Assembly (NCBI GenBank): GCA_902523435.1
Contig: CABYZM010000004.1
Location: forward strand, 7,501-71,500
Length of the DNA: 64,000 bases
Direction: 5' to 3'
From: an uncultured SAR116 cluster alpha proteobacterium
GTDB taxonomy: Bacteria > Pseudomonadota > Alphaproteobacteria > Puniceispirillales > Puniceispirillaceae
Below the pieces are notes generated by a model, which worked only from the letters and a program-made list of their open reading frames with translations, made no database searches and was not told the DNA's origin. Shown one piece after another: positions 21,375 to 29,455 of the stretch (the stretch's first letter is position 1; each line of letters starts with the position of its first letter). A program made the translations under genes and the position numbers.

Positions 21375-23327
21375 TCAACCTGAATTGCTGGTGAAATTGG
21401 ATCTTAAAAGAGACGAGATCATAAGCTCATGTGCCAATGCAGAAGCTGTACTATCAAGACCCACCTGCTGCAATGCAGCAATGACCCGCGAACCATCGGA
21501 AGGCGCGACCCAGCCCAGATGCACAGGCTGGACAAGGCTTGCAGCGATTAGGCCTACCTCGCCAACTCGTCCAGCTTCAGCTGCCTGTTCAAGCGCCAAG
21601 AGGCCGAAGGCAGACAGACGATGATATGGTGCAGGCCAGTCACTAAAGCCATCTGCACCCTCTGATGAGTTAGTCAGACGGGCCACCCAATCAAATGACG
21701 GGGTTGAAATACCAATCGCGTCTAAAATCGGCAAAAGCGACCAGCAGTCTAGCCTCATCATAACGTCAGCATCCCATGCCATATTGTCTGTAAGTTGCAA
21801 GACGGTCTGAATGTCATAAGCTTTCTGAGATGCTGCATCCAGCATAACGGGCAGGGGCTGGGATGGATCTGCCAAGGCCAGGATAACCGCATAATCAGAA
21901 GCAAGCTGTTCTGACAACGTCGCTGCTTCTGTCATCTCCAAACGTTGACGGATCAGGCTGGCATATAAATCTATAAGCAAATCAATTCGGCCGGCCTGAG
22001 TTTCTCGCCTGAGGGCCTCCACAATCAGCATATCTGTATCCTCGCCCTGGCGTGTGGCCAGTCCAACCCACAAATATGCTGAGTTCAGGCCATGCCCGCG
22101 CAGATGAGCCTTCCCCTCTGCATTTTGATTGCGCAGACTAGCTAAAGCGGCTTCAGCCGGAACAGGTGCAGTCAGCAAGGACCGCCAGATTTGTTCTGTC
22201 TCTCCGGCTGTCTGCACATTTCTGTCCAGCATCTGATAACTGGTGTTCAATGCAGCATCAGGGGCAAGATAGCGAAAACTGGCGGCCGCCTGTATCATAG
22301 ATGGAGGAAGATTTTCAAAAGCATCAGCTGAAATCTGTTCATGTGCGGCATCCATAAGAACAAGATGCAGCAAGGATAAGTCATCAAGGTCTAAAGATAA
22401 CGTGGCCGCCCGACCCAGCAGTTTATCTACCAGCTGGAAAAAATTATCATCCTGCTCACCACTTGCCCGCAGAATATCTGCTGCGAAACTGGCTGCACCC
22501 AACTGACCGTCGAGCAAGGCACAGATGATCCTGGCCTTGTGCCAGAACGCATCCAAAGTCTGAAGCGCAAACTGTTCAGCATCACTGCAGGCCGCTTTAT
22601 CAGCACGGCGGACCATATCATATTCAATCTGCCATCTCTTCCACTCAGACCATTCTTCATCCAAAGGCAAGAGCCGAACAATCTGCGATAATTTATCTGA
22701 TTGACCAGAACGCGCCAGCCAGTCCAGCCTAGCCTCAACAAGCTGTTCAGCCAAATTCCCTGCATTCTTTGGAGGTACAGCTGTTTGAACTGTAATTGCG
22801 GAAGTTAGAGCCAACAGCGCCGCTGAACTGCCTCTTGCAGGTGTCGCTTTCAGCAGCGCCAATGCCTGTTCGGCATCAGAGTTTGACCATATCAGAGAAT
22901 TTATGACTGTATCTACCGATGTAATTTGGTTCAAGCCAATTGATGCCAGCCCAACTTTTGAAATAGAACGCCTGCCAACCCGGCCAGCAGCAACTGATGT
23001 CTGAGAGGCTTCCTTACCCCCAGCTGGCGCTTTTGCATCTGTCTGCCCACCACTGAGCTCACTGTCTGCAGTGGCCTGCAATGAAGCATTCAGATCGCCA
23101 ACAAACTGGGTTTCATCTGGCCGTGACTTATCTGTTTCTGAGGAGTTAAAATTGGCTAGATCTGTTAGGCTAACAGGACCCTGCGCCAGCTCGCTTTCCT
23201 GCTCCGCAGCCAGCTGTGAAGCTCCAAATAGTGGGGGCAGAAAGATGCAAATCAACAAAAAGCAAGCTCTAGCCACAATTAACTGACGAAGAGCGGGTCT
23301 GAGCAGATTAATTTTCAAGACGTTCAT
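21375..23327 (-). CDS. Large exported protein of unknown function
   Basis: 650 residues, not recognised as any family of known function. Residues about 15-42 form a signal peptide (hydrophobic ACFLLICIFLPPLFG, then SQLAAEQ), so the mature protein should be periplasmic. A low-complexity, Ser/Gln/Ala-rich stretch (about 45-125) precedes a long Ala/Leu-rich, probably helical-repeat region. No membrane helix after the signal. The start ATG lies inside the end of the 45-residue gene upstream (20-base overlap), so the pair is translationally coupled. The xerD-like gene follows after seven bases. Related alphaproteobacteria carry a similarly placed large exported protein; its role is unknown. Confidence 0.75.
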   Translation of the reverse strand: MNVLKINLLRPALRQLIVARACFLLICIFLPPLFGASQLAAEQESELAQGPVSLTDLANFNSSETDKSRPDETQFVGDLNASLQATADSELSGGQTDAKAPAGGKEASQTSVAAGRVGRRSISKVGLASIGLNQITSVDTVINSLIWSNSDAEQALALLKATPARGSSAALLALTSAITVQTAVPPKNAGNLAEQLVEARLDWLARSGQSDKLSQIVRLLPLDEEWSEWKRWQIEYDMVRRADKAACSDAEQFALQTLDAFWHKARIICALLDGQLGAASFAADILRASGEQDDNFFQLVDKLLGRAATLSLDLDDLSLLHLVLMDAAHEQISADAFENLPPSMIQAAASFRYLAPDAALNTSYQMLDRNVQTAGETEQIWRSLLTAPVPAEAALASLRNQNAEGKAHLRGHGLNSAYLWVGLATRQGEDTDMLIVEALRRETQAGRIDLLIDLYASLIRQRLEMTEAATLSEQLASDYAVILALADPSQPLPVMLDAASQKAYDIQTVLQLTDNMAWDADVMMRLDCWSLLPILDAIGISTPSFDWVARLTNSSEGADGFSDWPAPYHRLSAFGLLALEQAAEAGRVGEVGLIAASLVQPVHLGWVAPSDGSRVIAALQQVGLDSTASALAHELMISSLLRSNFTSNSG

Positions 23328-23445
23328 CCGGGATAATCTTTGAAACCGTCTTGACCGGAGCCGGAATTTGCCAGGTAGATAGAAAGGTCAACCCGCCAAA
23401 ACCACACACCAGAACAAGAATTAAAAACAGGCGCATACCAGTCAT
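23308..23445 (-). CDS. Small single-pass membrane peptide (45 aa), not in ORF track
   Basis: Reading the minus strand from ATG 23445 gives 45 codons to TAA: MTGMRLFLILVLVCGF, then GGLTFLSTWQIPAPVK and a polar tail ending DERLEN. AAGGA sits about ten bases upstream of the ATG. Residues 5-22 form one membrane helix or uncleaved signal, leaving about 20 residues probably outside the membrane. Its end overlaps the start of the 650-residue exported protein by 20 bases, which argues for real translation. Function unknown. It would be the first gene of the operon leading to xerD-like and accA. Confidence 0.72.
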   Translation of the reverse strand: MTGMRLFLILVLVCGFGGLTFLSTWQIPAPVKTVSKIIPDERLEN

Positions 23446-23702
23446 ATCATATGTCCTTCATCTGCATCACTACAATGTCTATATCAGAATTTTTGTTCAA
23501 TAATATATCCAGCGTAACCATAATAACTTAAAATTGACATACGGAAACATTATGGCAGTGATGAGGCAATGTGAAAAGTCGTAACATGCTTTTTAACCAC
23601 TATGCAGTGGTGACTTAACTTGCAGACCAAGCTAGACTTTAGCCAGATTAGACTTTAAATAGCGATCAAGAAAAAATAAGCAAAATCATACCAAGAGCGC
23701 AG
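23446..23702. promoter_or_regulatory. Divergent control region before aroK
   Basis: 257 bases between the minus-strand small peptide operon and aroK. It carries a perfect 6-bp dyad ACCACT-ATGC-AGTGGT at 23596-23611 and a 9-base direct repeat TAGACTTTA at 23633-23641 and 23649-23657 (16-base period), placed shortly before aroK. These could be operator or promoter elements; no regulator is identifiable. Confidence 0.35.
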
Positions 23703-24317
23703 ATGTTAACTTTCACACCTGAACAGCGCCGCCGGTTCGCAGCAGATATTGATGGCGAATACCAACCAAAAACAAAAAAACCCATTGTTCTTGTTGGACT
23801 AATGGGCTCAGGAAAAACCGCACTTGGCAAACGTCTTGCTGTTGCCTTAGGCCTGTCATTCGTAGACAGCGACACAATTATTGAGAAAAAATCTGGGCTA
23901 CTTATCCGCAATATTTTTGAGATCAGCGGGGAGGCAAAGTTTAGAGAAATGGAGCACAAAACCATTTTAAGTAATCTAAAAAGCTCGCCGGTCATTTTGT
24001 CAACGGGCGGTGGTGCGTTTTGCAATCCCAAAACACGGGCGGCCATAAAAACCCACGCAATCAGCGTATGGCTAGATGCAAAACCAACAGACCTCCTGCA
24101 CCGTATTGGCAACACATCATCACGGCCTTTATTGAATGCGGGCGACCCTTTACAAATTCTGAGTGATTTGCGCCAACAGCGTATGGCTGATTATCAGCAG
24201 GCAGAACTTCATGTCAAAACTGGGCGGCATTCCCTCCGCCTGTCGATGAAAAAAATACTCAATATCCTTGAGCAGAACAGCTATATTGAAGCTGTGTCAG
24301 ACAAAAATGACAAATAA
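23703..24317 (+). CDS. aroK: Shikimate kinase
   Basis: Phosphorylates shikimate at the 3-hydroxyl in aromatic amino acid synthesis. 204 residues: a 25-residue head and then the P-loop GLMGSGKTALGK, the substrate-binding FVDSD and FREMEH segments, and STGGGAFC. Followed 27 bases later by aroB, the standard alphaproteobacterial aroK-aroB pair. The tail is somewhat longer than in minimal forms. Ribosome site weak. Confidence 0.95.
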   Translation: MLTFTPEQRRRFAADIDGEYQPKTKKPIVLVGLMGSGKTALGKRLAVALGLSFVDSDTIIEKKSGLLIRNIFEISGEAKFREMEHKTILSNLKSSPVILSTGGGAFCNPKTRAAIKTHAISVWLDAKPTDLLHRIGNTSSRPLLNAGDPLQILSDLRQQRMADYQQAELHVKTGRHSLRLSMKKILNILEQNSYIEAVSDKNDK

Positions 24318-24344
24318 ATTACCGGCATATGAGGCCTCAAAAAT

Positions 24345-25454
24345 ATGACCACCACCTCATCGCGCGTCCATGTCGCTCTGGCTAAAAACAGCTATGATAT
24401 TCACATCGGCCATGATCTATTCACTGCTGCGGCAGATGATTTGTCTACTCTGCTGGCAGAAAAACAGGTTGTAATCATCACAGATGCGAACATCGCACCG
24501 CTTCATCTTCAGGCCACCGAAAAGGCATTGGCTGAATTTGCCCGCCAAACTGTCAGCTTTATTCTGCCAGCTGGCGAAGCCAGTAAGTCATTCGGCACGT
24601 ATGAGCAGCTCGTAAATGATATTCTGGGGCTTCCTATTGACAGGCAAACGGTTTTGGTGGCCCTTGGCGGTGGTGTAATTGGTGATCTGGCTGGTTTTGC
24701 TGCCGCCAGCCTTTTGCGAGGCCTTGATTTCATCCAAATTCCTACCAGCCTTCTAGCTCAGGTGGACAGTTCTGTCGGCGGCAAGACAGGGATTAACACA
24801 GCTGCAGGAAAAAATCTGGTTGGGGCGTTTCATCAGCCTCGGCTGGTTCTTGCAGACATCAGTATGCTGGCCAGCCTGCCCGCAAGAGAATTAAAGGCAG
24901 GTTACGCAGAGGTGGTAAAATATGGCCTTTTGGGCGATGCTGCATTTTTCGAGTGGCTGGAGGTTAACGGGCGTGGCGTAATCAGCGGTGATACTGACGT
25001 TCAGGCGGAGGTTGTGCGGCGATCCTGTCAGATTAAAGCTGATATTGTTGCTGCTGATGAATATGAGGCTGGCCGGCGAGCCTTGTTGAATCTTGGCCAT
25101 ACCTTTGCGCATGCGTTTGAGGCTGTCGCCGGTTATGATGGCCGGCTGTTGCATGGTGAGGCTGTCAGTGCGGGCCTAGTCTGCGCATTTGCATTTTCCC
25201 GGCAGCTTGGCTTATGTTCAGGACAGGATGTGATGCGCGTGTCCGCCCATCTGCAGAACATGGAGATGCCTGCACAAAATGACCAGCTAGCCGCCGGGCA
25301 GGCAGAACCGAAGGTTTTGATTGAGCACATGCGTAAAGATAAAAAGACCCGGCAGGGCAAGCTGACCTTCATTCTCGCCCGGCAAATAGGTGAGGCTTTT
25401 GTTGCCGGGGACATTGATGAGGCTGAGCTGAACAGATTTTTGGAGACGCTATGA
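24345..25454 (+). CDS. aroB: 3-dehydroquinate synthase
   Basis: NAD- and metal-dependent cyclisation of DAHP to dehydroquinate, second step of the shikimate pathway. 369 residues with nucleotide-binding LALGGGVIGDLAGFAA-like block (VALGGGVIGD), SSVGGKTGIN, the metal-ligand segment GHTFAHAFE and LLHGEAVS. GAGG precedes the ATG. Its TGA overlaps the ATG of the CorC-like gene by four bases (ATGA), so the two are coupled. Confidence 0.97.
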   Translation: MTTTSSRVHVALAKNSYDIHIGHDLFTAAADDLSTLLAEKQVVIITDANIAPLHLQATEKALAEFARQTVSFILPAGEASKSFGTYEQLVNDILGLPIDRQTVLVALGGGVIGDLAGFAAASLLRGLDFIQIPTSLLAQVDSSVGGKTGINTAAGKNLVGAFHQPRLVLADISMLASLPARELKAGYAEVVKYGLLGDAAFFEWLEVNGRGVISGDTDVQAEVVRRSCQIKADIVAADEYEAGRRALLNLGHTFAHAFEAVAGYDGRLLHGEAVSAGLVCAFAFSRQLGLCSGQDVMRVSAHLQNMEMPAQNDQLAAGQAEPKVLIEHMRKDKKTRQGKLTFILARQIGEAFVAGDIDEAELNRFLETL

Positions 25455-26725
25455 GTATCGCGCTTTCAACAGCAATACTCTTGTTGATCATTTTATTGCT
25501 TATCATGATATCAGCGTTTTTTTCCAGTGCTGAAACTGCCTTGACGGCGGCTTCAGAAGCACGAATAAGGCAATTGGCAAAAACAAAGGCCAACCGTCAG
25601 GCAATGCGTGTCGAGAAGTTGCGCAAAAACAAAGAAGAGCTGATCAGTACAATTCTTGTGGGTAATAATCTGGTCAATATCCTGGCCTCAGCTCTAGCAA
25701 CATCAGCTGCTATTTCGCTGACGGGTGATGGTGGCGTCGCGCTGGCCACATTGGTCATGACAGTAATTATTGTCCTGTTTGCTGAAGTTCTTCCAAAAAG
25801 CTATGCTTTTAATAACGCAGACAGATTTTCCCTGAAAATCGCACTGATTGTGCAGATCATTGTTTGGGCTCTGAAACCTGTGACCTGGAGCCTGCGGGTG
25901 ATTGTCATCCGCCTACTGCGCAATAAAAGCGAAGAGGGCACTTCACGCGAAGATGAATTACGTGGACTGATTGATCTACATAGCGAGGATACAGATGAAG
26001 ATGGAAGAGAGACAGGAGCCATGCTGTCCTCTGTTCTCGATCTAGGTGAGCTAACAGTGGAGGAGATCATGACACACAGGGCGTCAGTATCTTCAGTTGA
26101 TGCGCATGATGACCCAGAAGAAATATTGCGTTTTGTGCTGCGCTCACCGCATACTCGGCATCCGGTGTATTCCGGCAAGCCTGAAAATATTACAGGAGTT
26201 CTGCATGTTAAGGCCCTGCTGCGAGCTATTGAAGAGAATGCTGATCGCGATTTAAGTGGGCTGAACATTAAGGATATTGCAACTGAACCTTTCTTTGTGC
26301 CAGAAACCACACCGTTATTTGCCCAGCTTCAGGCCTTTCGGGCACGGCGTGAGCATTTTGCAGTGGTGATAGATGAATATGGAGACCTGCGTGGAATAGT
26401 GACGCTTGAAGATATCTTAGAGGAGATTGTTGGGGATATTGATGATGAAACGGATATTGATCTGCCTGATGTTAAACCGCAGCCAGATGGTTCATATATT
26501 GCTGAGGGCACAGTCACTTTGCGTGATTTGAATCGTCTACTGGCTTTAGAACTCCCCGATGATGAGGCCTCTACATTAGCGGGGCTTATTATTTACGAAA
26601 GCCAACATATCCCCTCTGTCGGACAGGAGTTCAAGTTTCATGATATACGCTTTAAAATCATTGCCCGCCAAAACAATCAGATCACTTCGATTAGATTATG
26701 GCTGCCTGCCAACAAACAGCTATGA
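25451..26725 (+). CDS. CNNM/CorC-HlyC family membrane transporter
   Basis: 424 residues: DUF21/CNNM membrane domain with about three to four helices in residues 1-150 (FFSSAETALTAAS, GNNLVNILASALATS), a cytosolic CBS-domain pair (about 205-335; VIDEYGDLRGIVTLEDILEEIVGD) and a C-terminal CorC_HlyC domain. Members move or sense Mg2+/Co2+ and are often mislabelled hemolysins. Overlaps aroB by four bases with GGAG ahead of the ATG. The position after aroB is common in this class. Confidence 0.9.
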   Translation: MSIALSTAILLLIILLLIMISAFFSSAETALTAASEARIRQLAKTKANRQAMRVEKLRKNKEELISTILVGNNLVNILASALATSAAISLTGDGGVALATLVMTVIIVLFAEVLPKSYAFNNADRFSLKIALIVQIIVWALKPVTWSLRVIVIRLLRNKSEEGTSREDELRGLIDLHSEDTDEDGRETGAMLSSVLDLGELTVEEIMTHRASVSSVDAHDDPEEILRFVLRSPHTRHPVYSGKPENITGVLHVKALLRAIEENADRDLSGLNIKDIATEPFFVPETTPLFAQLQAFRARREHFAVVIDEYGDLRGIVTLEDILEEIVGDIDDETDIDLPDVKPQPDGSYIAEGTVTLRDLNRLLALELPDDEASTLAGLIIYESQHIPSVGQEFKFHDIRFKIIARQNNQITSIRLWLPANKQL

Positions 26726-26741
26726 ATGTAAAGGATAACAT

Positions 26742-27287
26742 ATGAAGACTCAGCATCTCTCCCCGCCTGCTGAACGTGAAGACAGACATAACCGCCAAGT
26801 AAGCTGTCACGGTTATGCCCGTAAAGACGGGTTGCTAGATATCGAAGGTGAGCTGATTGACACAAAGGCCTATGACTTTCCATCCTCTACCCATGGCATC
26901 ATCACATCAGGCACGCCCGTTCACCATATGCAGGTCAGAATTACAATTGATTTTGAGATGGTGATCCAGCATGCCGAAGCTGTGACGGTAAATGGTCCTT
27001 ATGCGATCTGCCCAAAGGGAGCGGAAAACATCATTGGCCTGATTGGCCTTAAAATCGGGCCTGGCTGGAAGCGAAAAGTTCAGGCTGCCATCGGCGGGCC
27101 AAAGGGCTGTACTCATATTACTGAATTGATGGGCCCAATGGCCACAACTGCTTTCCAGACACTCTATGGCGAAAAGGCCCGGCAGAAACGGGATGCCTTA
27201 GGGGCAGATCAGAACCAGCAGCTAAAGACCCCTCTGCCCAGCTTGACTAACAGTTGTATTGCCTATGCTCAACAGAATGACGAATAA
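26742..27287 (+). CDS. DUF2889 domain protein
   Basis: 181 residues; AAAGGA lies seven to eight bases ahead of the ATG. Matches DUF2889 by its blocks DIEGELIDTKAYDF, MQVRITIDFEMVI and the Cys-containing GPKGCTHITELMGPMATTAFQT. Function is not established. No signal peptide or membrane helix. It is 16 bases behind the CorC-like gene and converges with bolA, 26 bases away. The conserved HITEL and Cys residues look like a metal or catalytic centre, which is inference. Confidence 0.85.
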   Translation: MKTQHLSPPAEREDRHNRQVSCHGYARKDGLLDIEGELIDTKAYDFPSSTHGIITSGTPVHHMQVRITIDFEMVIQHAEAVTVNGPYAICPKGAENIIGLIGLKIGPGWKRKVQAAIGGPKGCTHITELMGPMATTAFQTLYGEKARQKRDALGADQNQQLKTPLPSLTNSCIAYAQQNDE

Positions 27288-27313
27288 ACCACACATTCAC
27301 GAGCTGGATAGCC

Positions 27314-27592
27314 TCAGTCTTTGATGATGGTGATCTGAAGCGCGTGCACCGGACCAGCCAGAAAATCAGCCAAACTTGAGGTGATCATCCTGTGCGCAGC
27401 CACACGGCTTAACCCTCGCAAGGCAGGCGCAGCAATCTGAAGATTAAAATGGGACTGGCCGCCGTCTGGCGCACCCACATGGCCTGCATGCTGCCAGCTG
27501 ACATCCTCTATTTTCAGTACAGATGGTGATAAGTCAGCTTTCAAGCGCGCCACCATTTGATCAGCGATTTTCGTTTCTGAATGTGGCGTCAT
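27314..27592 (-). CDS. bolA: BolA family protein
   Basis: 92 residues from the ATG at 27592 (AGAGGA upstream); the track start 75 codons earlier runs into the J-domain gene on the other strand. Fold blocks: IADQMVARLKADLSPSVLKIEDVS, the GGQSHFNLQI strand and HRMI helix. BolA proteins pair with monothiol glutaredoxins in Fe-S and iron regulation; the conserved His of the HR motif is present. Divergent from the J-domain gene, as in many alphaproteobacteria. Confidence 0.92.
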   Translation of the reverse strand: MTPHSETKIADQMVARLKADLSPSVLKIEDVSWQHAGHVGAPDGGQSHFNLQIAAPALRGLSRVAAHRMITSSLADFLAGPVHALQITIIKD

Positions 27593-27689
27593 CCTTATTA
27601 TTCCTCTGCAGTCTACTAAGCCTAATAAAAGCATTGTTTTATCGAAGGCTGAGCTTGTAAAGCCCTCTTTATGACTTATACTGAAACAG

Positions 27690-28274
27690 ATGAGACGGAA
27701 ACATAAAATTGACATTGATTTTGCCGTTAAAGCTGGTGAGCAAATTATATCTGACGCTGGCCTAAATATTTGTATGGCTGAGGGCTGTTTTGATAGAGGC
27801 ACATATCCCGCACCCAAAAACAGACAGGAATTGCGCAGTCATATCTGGTTTTGCTTAAATCATATCCGCATGTTCAACAGCCAGTGGAACTATTATGACG
27901 GGCTGGAGGGAGAAGCGCTGGAACGTGAGATCAGACGGGCCACCACGTGGGAGCGGCCTAGCTGGAAATTTGGCACGGGCCCCTCTGCAAAAATAGCCAA
28001 TTCTGAGCCTTTTGAAGACAAATTTTCATTTTTTGACGAGCCAGAAACAAAAACACATATTGCAGCTCAGAATTTGACAGTAGAAGAAAAGAAAGCCTAT
28101 GCGCTGCTTGAACTGGAGCCTGGTGCAGATGAAAAGGCCATAAAGCAGCGATATAAAGCGCTGGCAAAAGAGCTGCACCCTGATCATAACCAGTCAGACC
28201 CAGCTGCGGAAGACAGGCTAAAAGAAATAAATCTTGCTTATGCTGTGTTGCGTAAAAACATAAAAAGCCTTTGA
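27690..28274 (+). CDS. J-domain protein (DnaJ family) with Cys/His N-terminal region
   Basis: 194 residues. The J domain is C-terminal (about 137-192), with YALLELEPGADEKAIKQRY and the HPD tripeptide in KELHPDHN, so it should stimulate a DnaK. The N-terminal 100 residues are of unknown fold and contain CMAEGC and CLNH, spaced like a possible zinc site. Lies between bolA (divergent) and cobS (downstream). A specific client is unknown; placement next to the AAA+ subunit of cobaltochelatase is suggestive only. Confidence 0.88.
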   Translation: MRRKHKIDIDFAVKAGEQIISDAGLNICMAEGCFDRGTYPAPKNRQELRSHIWFCLNHIRMFNSQWNYYDGLEGEALEREIRRATTWERPSWKFGTGPSAKIANSEPFEDKFSFFDEPETKTHIAAQNLTVEEKKAYALLELEPGADEKAIKQRYKALAKELHPDHNQSDPAAEDRLKEINLAYAVLRKNIKSL

Positions 28275-28413
28275 CAGCGCCATTAACAAACTATCGCAGG
28301 CGCCACTGATGGGGATTTGAAGAGGTGCGAGCACATTCATTTGCCGTTGCATTTTACCTGTGCGCCTGATAACTGCTAATCTTCAGATTAAGATGAAATT
28401 CGGAGTCAAGTTT

Positions 28414-29418
28414 ATGTCCGCAGAAACAACCCACGGCCAAACCGCACATTCTCTTTCCGCCCCTGATATTGAAGTGGATGCAAAGAAACTGTTCGGCCTC
28501 GATATTAACCTGAAAGTTCCAGCATTTTCAGCGCCGTCAGCTTATGTGCCTGCTGTGGATCCCGATTATCAGTTTGATAATGATACGACCTTGGCGATCT
28601 TGGCTGGTTTTTCACACAACCGGCGCGTTATGGTTCAGGGCTATCATGGCACTGGTAAATCAACTCATATTGAACAGGTCGCTGCCCGCCTAAACTGGCC
28701 GTGCATGCGTATAAATCTAGACAGTCATGTCAGCCGCATTGACCTTGTTGGTAAAGATGCCATTGTTCTGAAAGATGGTAAGCAAGTTACTGAATTCCGC
28801 GAAGGGATCCTACCGTGGGCAATTCAGAACTGTGTGGCACTGGTATTCGATGAATATGATGCGGGCCGCGCAGATGTGATGTTCGTAATCCAGCGCATCC
28901 TAGAAGTTGACGGAAAGCTGACCCTACTGGATACGAGCCGGGTTATCACCCCTAATCCGTATTTTCGCCTGTTTGCTACGGCAAACACCGTTGGCCTTGG
29001 AGATACAACCGGCCTTTATCACGGTACCCAGCAGATTAATCAGGGTCAGATGGACAGATGGTCAATTGTGACAACCTTAAATTATCTATCGCATGAAGAT
29101 GAACTAAACATTATTCTGGCAAAGCAGAAGCCATATCAGACGGATGAGGGCCGCAAACAAATTGACCAGATGGTGCGCATGGCAGATATGACGCGCAAAG
29201 GATTTATGGCTGGAGATCTATCTACCCTAATGTCACCACGGACGGTTCTGACCTGGGCTGAAAATGCCCTGATTTTCGATGATATTACTCTAGCGTTTAG
29301 ATTAAGCTTCTTGAACAAATGTGATGAGATTGAACGACCAACCTTGGCTGAATATTACCAGCGCATCTTTGGCGTTGACCTGCCAGAAGCCCCAGCCATG
29401 ACACAGAAGGCATCCTGA
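28414..29418 (+). CDS. cobS: Aerobic cobaltochelatase subunit CobS
   Basis: AAA+ ATPase subunit of the CobNST complex inserting cobalt into hydrogenobyrinate a,c-diamide. Start at ATG 28414 (GGAG upstream) gives 334 residues, the usual size; the track start lacks support. Walker [10 protein letters not shown] at about 75-83, Walker [12 protein letters not shown], and the CobS-typical N-terminal [12 protein letters not shown]. cobT follows; the large subunit cobN is not in the window. A related gene pair exists in organisms lacking B12 synthesis, so this alone does not prove de novo cobalamin production. Confidence 0.94.
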   Translation: MSAETTHGQTAHSLSAPDIEVDAKKLFGLDINLKVPAFSAPSAYVPAVDPDYQFDNDTTLAILAGFSHNRRVMVQGYHGTGKSTHIEQVAARLNWPCMRINLDSHVSRIDLVGKDAIVLKDGKQVTEFREGILPWAIQNCVALVFDEYDAGRADVMFVIQRILEVDGKLTLLDTSRVITPNPYFRLFATANTVGLGDTTGLYHGTQQINQGQMDRWSIVTTLNYLSHEDELNIILAKQKPYQTDEGRKQIDQMVRMADMTRKGFMAGDLSTLMSPRTVLTWAENALIFDDITLAFRLSFLNKCDEIERPTLAEYYQRIFGVDLPEAPAMTQKAS

Positions 29419-29455
29419 CAACTTCAGTAACGAAACGGTGTAGGGATACGAAACG

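Noticed and set aside
25801-26310. 169-residue Ser-rich antisense ORF
   Set aside because: Shadow of the CorC-like gene; composition reflects reverse-frame codons and it has no domain.
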